Shown here piece by piece: positions 16,314 to 23,762 of a stretch of 35,272 nucleotides of DNA. The notes beneath the pieces are model-generated. The model did no database searches. It was not told the origin of the DNA and saw only the letters and a program-made list of their open reading frames with translations. The first letter of the stretch is position 1. Every line of letters begins with the position of its first letter. This stretch comes from an uncultured Oscillibacter sp. (GTDB taxonomy: Bacteria; Bacillota; Clostridia; Oscillospirales; Oscillospiraceae). A program made the position numbers and the translations under genes. The stretch covers positions 1-35,272 of the forward strand of contig CAJUTB010000025.1 in NCBI GenBank assembly GCA_910589315.1. The letters are read 5' to 3'.

Positions 16314-17099
16314 TCACGGCTGGGGACGGTTATTGTCCTGCTTGTTTTTGTTCTTCTTTTCCTCTAAATTCAGGCGGTCGGCAATCATGGCGATGAATTC
16401 CGAGTTGGTGGGTTTGCCCTTGGCGTTGGAAACGGTGTAGCCGAAGTATTTTTGCAGCGTTTCCAAATCGCCCCGGTCCCAGGCGACTTCAATGGCGTGC
16501 CGGATGGCCCGTTCCACGCGGGAAGGCGTTGTGTTGAAGCGTTTTGCCACGGCGGGATAAAGAACCTTCGTCACGGCGTTGATGACATCCATATCCTGCA
16601 CGGTAATGATAATGGCTTCCCGCAGGTACTGATACCCCTTGATATGTGCAGGGACGCCGATTTCATGAATCACCGCCGTGACCATATTTTTTAAGGAAAC
16701 GGCGTAATCCTCCGGCTCGACGGGCTGTACAAAAATGCTGTTCATCCGCTCAATCAGGGAATCCGGATGGCAGGGCTTGGGAAGGAAGTAGATTGCGCCC
16801 AGCTTTTCCGCTTCGCTCATGACCTGATTTCCGCAGAAGGCGGAGAGGACCATGATCTTCGGCATGGGCGCGCCGCTGGTCCGGAGCGCGTCCAGGAGGC
16901 CGAGGCCGTCCAGGCTTGGAAGGGCGATGTCGAGAAGGAGCAAATCGGGGTGCAGCTGGCAAATCAGGTCCAGAGCTTCCGCACCGTCTCCGGTGTCTCC
17001 AATGACGGTAAATTCTCCTGTTTTCTCTATAATCTCACGCAGCATGGTGCGGAATTCTTCGCTGGGATCTGCCAAAAAGACTGATTTTTTGTTCATCAT
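16314..17099 (-). CDS. spo0A: Sporulation master response regulator Spo0A
   Basis: About 261 residues, against 267 in Bacillus subtilis. The receiver domain (about 5-122) has phospho-acceptor D57 in LLLLDIALP, S86 in VLSAF and K108 in FLPKP. The linker is short, and the C-terminal Spo0A DNA-binding domain is highly conserved: VIHEIGVPAHIKGYQYLREA, VTKVLYPAVAKRFNTTPSRV, AIRHAIEVAWDRGD and KPTNSEFIAMIADRL. The acidic pocket near the N-terminus reads ADPSEEF where most family members have two acidic residues (ADDN). The start is uncertain: ATG codons at 17120, 17099 and 17096 and a GTG at 17102 are possible; 17099 is chosen because AAAAGGA lies about 11 nt upstream. Two 0A-box-like sites upstream suggest autoregulation. 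Confidence -1.
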   Translation of the reverse strand: MMNKKSVFLADPSEEFRTMLREIIEKTGEFTVIGDTGDGAEALDLICQLHPDLLLLDIALPSLDGLGLLDALRTSGAPMPKIMVLSAFCGNQVMSEAEKLGAIYFLPKPCHPDSLIERMNSIFVQPVEPEDYAVSLKNMVTAVIHEIGVPAHIKGYQYLREAIIITVQDMDVINAVTKVLYPAVAKRFNTTPSRVERAIRHAIEVAWDRGDLETLQKYFGYTVSNAKGKPTNSEFIAMIADRLNLEEKKNKNKQDNNRPQP

Positions 17100-17229
17100 C
17101 ACAATCAAAATCCTTTTCATAAATTTGGGTCTTACGACTCATTCGGGAAGCTTCCTATGTGGTTTTCTATAAAATATCATAAAATTACAGCATTTTCAAG
17201 CCATCTCTGTAAAATCATAGCAAAAATCA

Positions 17230-17259
17230 TTCGACAGTATTTTCTGCACTTTTTCGACG
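17230..17259 (-). promoter_or_regulatory. Two 0A-box-like sites upstream of spo0A
   Basis: On the minus strand there is an exact TGTCGAA at 17236-17230 and a near match CGTCGAA at 17259-17253, 23 nt apart. TGTCGAA is the core 0A box bound by phosphorylated Spo0A. They lie about 130-160 nt before the spo0A start. The rest of 17100-17451 holds only AT-rich sequence with a possible TTGAAA-17-TATTTT promoter on the minus strand near 17170-17200; I see no gene there. Confidence -1.
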
Positions 17260-17451
17260 CAATTGAGGATACACGGTTGTTCTATGAATTTGGGCATTAG
17301 CTATATTTTCCATATATTTAGTCGGATTTTGGCGGTAATTTTTGGAGAGGTGAAGGCTTATGGAGCTTTGACGGGAAATCCTTCGTCTAATCCGTTCAAA
17401 AGTGAAAATAGAGAAACGTTGGATTTCCAGGAGAATCCAGAACTGAAAAAG

Positions 17452-17486
17452 GAAAACCGGCAATTCCCGTCGAATTGCCGGTTTTC
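17452..17486 (-). terminator. Intrinsic terminator of proS
   Basis: A 14-bp perfect stem (GAAAACCGGCAATT, 17452-17465, with 17473-17486) with a 7-nt loop. On the minus strand it is followed by a T-rich tract (CCTTTTTCAGTT), placed about 55 nt after the proS stop. Confidence -1.
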
Positions 17487-17541
17487 CGCTCTCAGAATAC
17501 GAAACGAATGATTGCAAAGGTCATTGGAACGTATGAACGCC

Positions 17542-18981
17542 TTAATAAGCGACGCCCCAGTAAATATCTGTTTTGCAGGGCTTGCCGCACACCGGACAGG
17601 TCCCCTCGGCGCCGCTCTGGTCCAGGGGCATACAGCGGGACGTAACCCCGGCCTGTTCCTTCATAGTCATCTCGCAGGCCAGCTCGCCGCACCACTTGGA
17701 GCGCAGGAAACCGCCCTTGCCCTCAGCGATTGCCTTGGCCTCGGCAGGACTTTGAATGTCGAAGGTGTTGTCCTGAAGGTTTTTCAGTGCCATCGCATAC
17801 AAATTCTCATGTACGGCGTCCAGCAGCTTCTTTACGGTGTCCTCCAGCTCCGCCAGGGGGACGGAGATTTTTTCGCCGGTGTCCCGCCGGGCAATGACGC
17901 ACTGCTGCTGCTCCATGTCTTTCGGTCCGATCTCCACCCGCAGGGGCACGCCCTTCATCTCGTACTCCGCGAACTTCCAGCCGGGGCTGTTGTCGGAGCC
18001 GTCCATTTTGGCGCGGATGCCTGCGGTTTTCAGGCGGTTCTGCAAGGCGGCGGCGGCGTCCAGAACGCCGGGCTTGTGCTGGGCGATGGGGATGACCACC
18101 ACCTGGACGGGGGCCACGCGGGGCGGCAGAACGAGGCCGTTGTCATCGCCGTGGGTCATGATAATGCCGCCGATCATGCGGGTAGACACGCCCCAGCTGG
18201 TCTGATGGGGGTGGTGCAGCTGGTTGTCCTTTCCGGCGAAGGTAATGTCGAACGCCTTGGCAAAGCCGTCCCCGAAATAGTGGCTGGTGCCGCCCTGAAG
18301 AGCCTTGTGATCGTGCATCATGCATTCCACGGTATAGGTTTCTTCCGCGCCCTTGAATTTTTCCTTGTCGGTTTTCCTGCCCCGGATGACCGGCATCGCC
18401 AGGTAATTTTCCATAAAGCCGGCGTAGATGTTGAGCATCTGCATGGTTTCTTCCCGGGCCTCGTCCGCGGTGGCGTGCATGGTGTGGCCCTCCTGCCACA
18501 AGAACTCCCGGTGGCGGAGGAAGGGGCGGGAGGTTTTCTCCCAGCGCAGAACGCTGCACCACTGGTTATACAGCTTGGGCAGGTCCCGCCAGGAGTGGAT
18601 GATGTTGGCGTAATGCTCGCAGAACAGCGTTTCGCTGGTGGGGCGGACGCAGAGGCGGTCCTCCAGCTTTTCGCTGCCGCCCATGGTAATCCAGGCGCAC
18701 TCGGGGGCAAAGCCCTCCACATGGTCCTTTTCCTTTTGCAGAAGGGACTCGGGAATGAGGACGGGGAGGTATACGTTTTCGTGTCCGGTTTCCTTGAAGC
18801 GGCGGTCCAGTTCCGCCTGAATGTTCTCCCAGATTGCATAGCCGTAAGGGCGGTAGATAAACATGCCCTTTACGGAGGTGTAGTCAATCAGCTCGGCCTT
18901 TTTGCATACGTCGGTATACCACTGGGCAAAATCGGTATCCCGTGCGGTAATGGCGTCTACTTGCCGTTTGTCCTGTGCCAT
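17542..18981 (-). CDS. proS: Prolyl-tRNA synthetase, archaeal/eukaryotic-like type 3
   Basis: A 479-residue class II synthetase that charges tRNA-Pro. Motif 2 is visible (CVRPTSETLF at 111-120, SRPFLRHREFLWQEGHT at 151-167), with ECMMHDHKALQGGTSHYFGDGFAKAF, the class II anticodon-binding domain (VQVVVIPIAQHKPGVLDAA) and a C-terminal cysteine-rich zinc-type domain (CGELACE, CPVCGKPC) ending in tyrosine. The end WGVAY is typical of type 3 ProRS. The roughly 180-residue editing insertion of the usual bacterial ProRS is absent. AAAGGATG precedes the ATG at 18981. It is a single gene with its own promoter (19054-19082). The short leader shows no T-box. Confidence -1.
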   Translation of the reverse strand: MAQDKRQVDAITARDTDFAQWYTDVCKKAELIDYTSVKGMFIYRPYGYAIWENIQAELDRRFKETGHENVYLPVLIPESLLQKEKDHVEGFAPECAWITMGGSEKLEDRLCVRPTSETLFCEHYANIIHSWRDLPKLYNQWCSVLRWEKTSRPFLRHREFLWQEGHTMHATADEAREETMQMLNIYAGFMENYLAMPVIRGRKTDKEKFKGAEETYTVECMMHDHKALQGGTSHYFGDGFAKAFDITFAGKDNQLHHPHQTSWGVSTRMIGGIIMTHGDDNGLVLPPRVAPVQVVVIPIAQHKPGVLDAAAALQNRLKTAGIRAKMDGSDNSPGWKFAEYEMKGVPLRVEIGPKDMEQQQCVIARRDTGEKISVPLAELEDTVKKLLDAVHENLYAMALKNLQDNTFDIQSPAEAKAIAEGKGGFLRSKWCGELACEMTMKEQAGVTSRCMPLDQSGAEGTCPVCGKPCKTDIYWGVAY

Positions 18982-19053
18982 AAATCTTCATCCTTTACAT
19001 TGAATAGTAATTGTCTGCGCCTCATAAAGCGGCGCGGTCTGCACTGAGCTTTT

Positions 19054-19082
19054 ATTGTAGCCATTTCCAGAGAGCTTGTCAA
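19054..19082 (-). promoter_or_regulatory. SigA promoter of proS
   Basis: On the minus strand TTGACA (19082-19077), 17-nt spacer, TACAAT (19059-19054). The leader to the ATG at 18981 is only about 67 nt, too short for a T-box riboswitch. Confidence -1.
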
Positions 19083-19290
19083 CGCGAACCCTCTATTTTC
19101 TTTCGGATTTCTCCCAATTTGACAGGATCATTTCGGGTATTCCGTTATGACATGGCGGTTTCATGCGTCCACAGGGACCGGACTTTGTTCCGGCCTGTTA
19201 TTCCGCAGGGCAAATCCCTGCCAGGGCGGATACAGAGGCCCGCCCCTGCGCAAAACTCATAAACGCCCGGAATCGCTGAACCGTGCTGTT
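19083..19290. other. Non-coding stretch between proS and the alpha-galactosidase gene
   Basis: GC-rich with small hairpins (for example GCAGGG-CAAAT-CCCTGC near 19206-19222) but no T-run, so no clear terminator for the alpha-galactosidase operon. I see no gene or RNA. Confidence -1.
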
Positions 19291-21507
19291 TCAGGCTTTC
19301 AACACAAAGATATGGGAGTCAAAATCAAAGCTGAACCCTTTCCCGGCAGTCTGGTCTGTAATCACGCTGTCCGTAGTCACCAGACCCGCGCACATCAGCT
19401 CGTCACCGAAATGCGTGTCCGCGCCGTCGACGGTGTAGCAGAATTCCGGATTCAGTCCCCGGAGCTTCAGACGGCGGAAGGGACCGTTAACTTCGTTGAG
19501 GACCTTATACAAGCCCACCAGAGCGGTCCGCTTGTCGGGACTGACGGCCATCCAGGCAGTGAAGTTGCCGTCGAAGGGGGAGAGGAGGCGGTAAAAATCT
19601 CCGAACTGGAGAACCTCCCGGTATTCCTTGACAAATGCGATCTGCCGCCGGACTTCCTCCCGTTCCTCGAGAGAGAGTTTGGTCAGATCCAGCTCATAGC
19701 CGAACGCGCCGAAGCAGGCGACGTTTCCGCGGGTGGACAGCGGCGTCCGGCGGTTTGCCTGATGGTTCGGCACAGCCGAAACGTGTGCGCCCATGGAGCT
19801 GACCGGGTAGCAGAAGGAGGAGCCGTATTGGATTTTCAGCCGTTCCACGGCGTCGGAGTCGTCGGAGGCCCAGCCCTGGGGCGCGTAGTACAGGATGCCC
19901 GGATCAAAGCGTCCGCCGCCAGAGGCGCAGGACTCAAAAAGGACGCGGGGGAAGTTGACGGTCAGCCGCTCATAGAGGGCGTAGACCCCCAGGATGTAGC
20001 GGTGACAGACTTCGCCCTGGCGGTCCGGCGGAAGGGAGGCGGAATACGCCTCGGAAATGCTGCGGTTCATGTCCCATTTGACATAGGATATCTTGGCTTC
20101 GGAGAGAATCTTCGCCATCATGCCGTAAATATGATCGACAATCTCCGGGCGGGAGAAATCCAATACAAACTGATTGCGGCCAGGGGAAGCGCGGCGGCCG
20201 GGGGTTTGCAGAATCCAGTCCGGATGGCTGCGGTAAAGGCTGGAATCCTTATTGACCATTTCCGGTTCAAACCAGAGGCCGAATTTCATGCCCAGATCCT
20301 CGATGCGCTGGGCGAGGCGGGTAATTCCGCCAGGCAGACGATCCGGGTTGGCAATCCAGTCCCCCAAGCCCGCAAAATCGTTGGAGCGCGCGCCGAACCA
20401 GCCGTCGTCCAGGACGAACAGCTCCACGCCGTCGCTGTGGGCGGCTTCCGCGATGGAAACGAGCTTGTCTTCGGTGAAATCAAAATAGGTGGCTTCCCAG
20501 TTGTTGAGCAGGATGGGACGCGCCTGGTCCCGCCATTGCCCCCTGGCGAGCCGGGTGCGGTAAAGGGTGTGGAAGGCGCGGCTCATGGCTCCCATGCCCT
20601 GGTTTGAGTAGACCATGACGGCCTCGGGGGTCTGAAACGCCTCGCCGGGAGCGAGTTTCCAGTCAAACCCAAAGGGGTTGATGCCCAGCGTAACTCGGGA
20701 GACCTCCCAGGCGTCCGCCTCGACCTGGGCCAGAAAATTCCCGGAGTAGACCAGGGAGAAGCCGATGACCTCGCCGCTGTCCTCGCCGGTTCCGGGGCGG
20801 CGGAGCATAATAAACGGATTGTGGTTGTGGGAGGAGTGTCCCCGTGCAGATTCCACGGATTGGATCCCCTGTTCCAAGCGGCGCGCCTTCATCCAGCGTT
20901 CCCGTCCCCAAGCCCCGGAGAAATGGACGAATTCGTAATCCATATCGGGCAAGTCCAGGGAAAGGCTCATCGCGGCGGTAAGGTGAAGGTCCAGGCCGCC
21001 GCCGTTTTCCAGCCGGGCGGAACGGGCCAGAACCGGCTGGCCTGCAAAAAGGGTATAAGAGAGGTCCAGCGTGACGCCAAGCAGCTCGTCTTTCAGGCGG
21101 ACAGTCAGCGTCTCGGCTTCCGAATCCGCTTCGCAGTACGTGGCGGGCAGACCTTCCAACGCAGGCTTTCCCGGTGCGATGGAATAAGACTGATAGATAA
21201 AATCCGTAATCCGGCTTCCGTCCGGCTGGCGGATTTCCACTGCTGGGTGGCGGAAGTCGCTGGAACCGTAAGCAGGATATTCCTGGCGGCAGTGTTCCAG
21301 GGAAAACTGTCCGTTGCCCTCAAAGACGCAGGCGGACATCGGGCGGCAGCACATTTCCAGCAGGTGGTCAAAGGACTCCCGGTCCCGGAGGGCCTGGCCG
21401 AAGTAAAGCTGTCCCAAGGCTCCGTTTGGCAGGACCTTCATGACATAGCTGATCTGGCCGTTGGAGAGGTGAAAGGTTTTTGTGCTTTCGTGAAAGAAAA
21501 TGCTCAT
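19291..21507 (-). CDS. Alpha-galactosidase, GH36 family
   Basis: A 738-residue intracellular enzyme, close to the 730-residue bacterial AgaA/MelA type, that removes alpha-1,6 galactose from raffinose, melibiose and stachyose. The N-terminal beta-domain (1-320) is followed by the barrel. The catalytic nucleophile is D479 in SYVKWDMNR and the likely acid/base D549 in GWASDDSDA. Other family blocks are LFVLDDGWFGARSND, LGDWIANPDRLPGGI, GLWFEPEMVN and LFESCASGGGRFDPG. AAAGGAG precedes the ATG at 21507. No signal peptide is seen. It lies 22 nt behind a membrane protein gene in the same operon. Together with amylosucrase and fructokinase nearby it fits use of raffinose-family sugars; that link is inference. 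Confidence -1.
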   Translation of the reverse strand: MSIFFHESTKTFHLSNGQISYVMKVLPNGALGQLYFGQALRDRESFDHLLEMCCRPMSACVFEGNGQFSLEHCRQEYPAYGSSDFRHPAVEIRQPDGSRITDFIYQSYSIAPGKPALEGLPATYCEADSEAETLTVRLKDELLGVTLDLSYTLFAGQPVLARSARLENGGGLDLHLTAAMSLSLDLPDMDYEFVHFSGAWGRERWMKARRLEQGIQSVESARGHSSHNHNPFIMLRRPGTGEDSGEVIGFSLVYSGNFLAQVEADAWEVSRVTLGINPFGFDWKLAPGEAFQTPEAVMVYSNQGMGAMSRAFHTLYRTRLARGQWRDQARPILLNNWEATYFDFTEDKLVSIAEAAHSDGVELFVLDDGWFGARSNDFAGLGDWIANPDRLPGGITRLAQRIEDLGMKFGLWFEPEMVNKDSSLYRSHPDWILQTPGRRASPGRNQFVLDFSRPEIVDHIYGMMAKILSEAKISYVKWDMNRSISEAYSASLPPDRQGEVCHRYILGVYALYERLTVNFPRVLFESCASGGGRFDPGILYYAPQGWASDDSDAVERLKIQYGSSFCYPVSSMGAHVSAVPNHQANRRTPLSTRGNVACFGAFGYELDLTKLSLEEREEVRRQIAFVKEYREVLQFGDFYRLLSPFDGNFTAWMAVSPDKRTALVGLYKVLNEVNGPFRRLKLRGLNPEFCYTVDGADTHFGDELMCAGLVTTDSVITDQTAGKGFSFDFDSHIFVLKA

Positions 21508-21529
21508 AATGACGTCTCCTTTGAAAGTA

Positions 21530-22186
21530 TCAATCTCCGTTTTTCAAAAGCGGTTCTGCGACATGGATTTTGAAAAATTGAATCAGAGGTCCATTGAATA
21601 AAGCGTTGCAAACGGTGCCGATGCCAATGATCTGCCAGAGATCATTTCCGCCCGGCAGGCAGAAGGCCACGCCGGCAATTACGGCGGCAGCATCGCCCAG
21701 AATACGCGCGGTCTGGAAGGAAATCCGGCCTTTAGCCATTCGTTCAAAGATAAGCGCGAGACTGTCGTAAGGCGCAACCCCCAGACCGGCAACCATGGAC
21801 AGGGAGACGCCCAGCCCCATAAAAATCCAGCCCAGGAGCAGTATGCCCACCCGAAGCGGGAGGGTGATCGGGATTTGCAGAACATCCAGCGCGAGCCAGC
21901 AGATCAGGTCTGCCAGATAGCCCACACAGACCATATTGAAGAAGGTTCCCAGGCCAATCAGTTCCCGGGCCTGGAAAAACATCACAATGAGAAGCAGGGC
22001 GTTCATCACAAGCTGCCAGTTTCCGAAAGATATATGTAAAAAGCCGCTGATGCCCAGATTCATGCAGGTATACGGGTCGGTTCCCAATGCGCTGAGGCGG
22101 TACGCGCCGACACAGATTCCAATGAACACGATACCCGCCGCCATCATCACACAGCGTTTTGCAGAGGGCCGTTTTTTGCCGGACAT
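21530..22186 (-). CDS. YczE/YyaS/YitT-family integral membrane protein
   Basis: A 218-residue polytopic protein with about five or six helices: VMMAAGIVFIGICVGAYRLS, NWQLVMNALLLIVMFFQ, TFFNMVCVGYLADLICWLA, LRVGILLLGWIFMGLGVSLSM and DAAAVIAGVAFCL. The motifs ALGTDPYTCMNLGIS and AGLGVAPYDSLALIF are typical of the YczE/YitT group, whose role is poorly known (transport has been proposed). AAAGGA precedes the ATG at 22186. It is the first gene of an operon with alpha-galactosidase, so a role in sugar or by-product transport is possible but unproven. Confidence -1.
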   Translation of the reverse strand: MSGKKRPSAKRCVMMAAGIVFIGICVGAYRLSALGTDPYTCMNLGISGFLHISFGNWQLVMNALLLIVMFFQARELIGLGTFFNMVCVGYLADLICWLALDVLQIPITLPLRVGILLLGWIFMGLGVSLSMVAGLGVAPYDSLALIFERMAKGRISFQTARILGDAAAVIAGVAFCLPGGNDLWQIIGIGTVCNALFNGPLIQFFKIHVAEPLLKNGD

Positions 22187-22218
22187 AGAATCAGTTCCTT
22201 TCCAAACATAGTGTCTCT

Positions 22219-22247
22219 ATTGTAATCGGACGGACGGAAAGAGGCAA
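22219..22247 (-). promoter_or_regulatory. SigA-type promoter of the YczE-alpha-galactosidase operon
   Basis: On the minus strand TTGCCT (22247-22242), 17-nt spacer, TACAAT (22224-22219), 33 nt before the ATG at 22186. Confidence -1.
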
Positions 22248-22324
22248 GAGAAAAATGCTTCAAAAACCCGTGAAAATCAGCGGACTTGCCCCAAACGGCC
22301 CCGCCGGTTCCGCAGGGCCGGCGT

Positions 22325-23650
22325 TCAGCCCTGCGGAAGATGGTCCCCGGCGAATCGCAGCAAAGCGTCCCGTTCGTTTGGAAGTTCTCCGTCTACAACC
22401 TGATCCAGCAGGCGGTTCAGCATCGCGCCCACGGCAGGACCGGACAGCCCCAGCGTCAGAAGATCGCTGCCCCGGACGGCAAGATGTTTCAGAGAAAAGC
22501 AGGCGTCTTCTTCCAGCAGCTGGCTCAGAATCCGCTCCGCATGGCTGATCTCCTCCTGGCGTCCCCGGAAGTCGGAAGCCTGGGCCAAATTGTCGGCCCG
22601 TTTCAGATCCAGCAGCAGGCGCAGGTCCGTTTCGCCCAGAAGCCGCAAGGCCCGCCGGAGTCCCTTTGCGGTTGGATAGATCAGACGGTCATGCCATTCC
22701 ACCAGCCGCAGGATTTGCTCGCGGAGGGCGGTGGAGAATTTCAGACGCTGAAGCATGGCGTCCGTCAGCCGGCAGCTGATGCTGGCGTGACCGTAAAAGT
22801 GGCCTACGCCGTTTTCATCCAGTGTAAAGGAGTTTGGCTTTCCAACGTCGTGGAGAAGGGCGGCGCAGCGCAGGGCAGGATTTGGCGGCGTGTTGGCCAG
22901 GGCGACCGTGCTGTGTTCCCAAACGTCGTAACAGTGGTGAATATTCCGCTGGTCAAAGTGCAGCATCGGCAGGACCTCCGGCCAAAAGACGCCGATGACC
23001 TGCGGGTGATTGTCCAGCGCCTGCTTTGCATAGGGGCCGCAGAGGAGCTTCAGAAGTTCCGCCTGAATTCGTTCCGGCGCAATATCCCGCAGCAGTTCCC
23101 GGTTTCGGTCGATGGCATGTTCGGTGGCGCCGTCCTCGTCCAGACCCAGCACGGCGGCAAAACGCATTCCCCGCAAAATGCGAAGCGCGTCCTCCTGAAA
23201 ACGCCGGTCCGGGTCGCCAACGCAGCGCAGATCGCCATATTTCAGGTCCTCCCTCCCGCCGAAGGGGTCCCGCAGTTCGCCCCGAAGATTTACCGCTATG
23301 GCGTTGACGGTAAAATCCCGCCGCGCAAGGTCCTCGTCAATGGAGCGGGTAAACGAGACGGACTCCGGCCTCCGGTGGTCCAGATATACGCCGTCGACGC
23401 GGTACGTCGTAACCTCCACGGATTCGCCCTCGGATTTGACCGTGACCGTGCCGTGTTTCAGGCCCGTAGGCAGGGCGCGTCCGCCAAAGACCGCCAGGAC
23501 CTCGCCGGGAAGGGCGTTGGTGGTGACGTCCCAGTCTCCGGGGACGCGGCCCAGCAGGCTGTCCCGCACACAGCCCCCCACGCACCATGCCTCATGGCCG
23601 GCGGCTTCCAGGGTTTCCAGTACGTTTCGCACGGTTTTTGGTATGTCCAT
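22325..23650 (-). CDS. cca: CCA tRNA nucleotidyltransferase with HD domain
   Basis: A 441-residue class II nucleotidyltransferase of the poly(A) polymerase/CCA family, which adds or repairs the 3' CCA of tRNAs. The catalytic head is WCVGGCVRDSLLGRVPGDWD with the metal-binding aspartates D39 and D41. It is followed by RRDFTVNAIAVN, the neck DPDRRFQEDALRILRGMRFA and an HD domain (HCYDVWEHS, CAALLHDVGKP, EWHDRL). The HD domain can carry a phosphohydrolase activity in this family. AAAGGAGG precedes the ATG at 23650; the longer frame to 23671 is not needed. It is divergent from murC, and their promoters overlap. Whether it adds CCA or only part of it cannot be told from sequence alone. Confidence -1.
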   Translation of the reverse strand: MDIPKTVRNVLETLEAAGHEAWCVGGCVRDSLLGRVPGDWDVTTNALPGEVLAVFGGRALPTGLKHGTVTVKSEGESVEVTTYRVDGVYLDHRRPESVSFTRSIDEDLARRDFTVNAIAVNLRGELRDPFGGREDLKYGDLRCVGDPDRRFQEDALRILRGMRFAAVLGLDEDGATEHAIDRNRELLRDIAPERIQAELLKLLCGPYAKQALDNHPQVIGVFWPEVLPMLHFDQRNIHHCYDVWEHSTVALANTPPNPALRCAALLHDVGKPNSFTLDENGVGHFYGHASISCRLTDAMLQRLKFSTALREQILRLVEWHDRLIYPTAKGLRRALRLLGETDLRLLLDLKRADNLAQASDFRGRQEEISHAERILSQLLEEDACFSLKHLAVRGSDLLTLGLSGPAVGAMLNRLLDQVVDGELPNERDALLRFAGDHLPQG

Positions 23651-23673
23651 TCTGACTTTGCCTCCTTTCACCG

Positions 23674-23723
23674 TTGCAATTCCGGTTTTCCTGTATTATA
23701 ATAAAATATCTGCAAGGTTACAA
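23674..23723. promoter_or_regulatory. Overlapping divergent promoters of cca and murC
   Basis: Plus strand: TTGCAA (23674-23679), 17-nt spacer, TATAAT (23697-23702) for murC. Minus strand: TTGTAA (23723-23718), 17-nt spacer, TATAAT (23700-23695) for cca. The two -10 boxes share the same bases, so only one polymerase can occupy the site at a time. Confidence -1.
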
Positions 23724-23762
23724 TGTTTTTTATCATCCTTTTTTGGAAAGGAAGTTTTTTTC

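Noticed and set aside
17263..17511. 82-residue plus-strand frame in the spo0A-proS gap
   Set aside because: It has no ribosome site and crosses the proS terminator hairpin; the protein sequence shows no family pattern.
18982..19053. Possible T-box riboswitch ahead of proS
   Set aside because: The leader is only about 70 nt and lacks the conserved T-box sequence and stems.
22311..22334. CCGCAGGGC...GCCCTGCGG hairpin at the cca stop codon
   Set aside because: It overlaps the stop and has no T-run on either strand, so it was not called a terminator.
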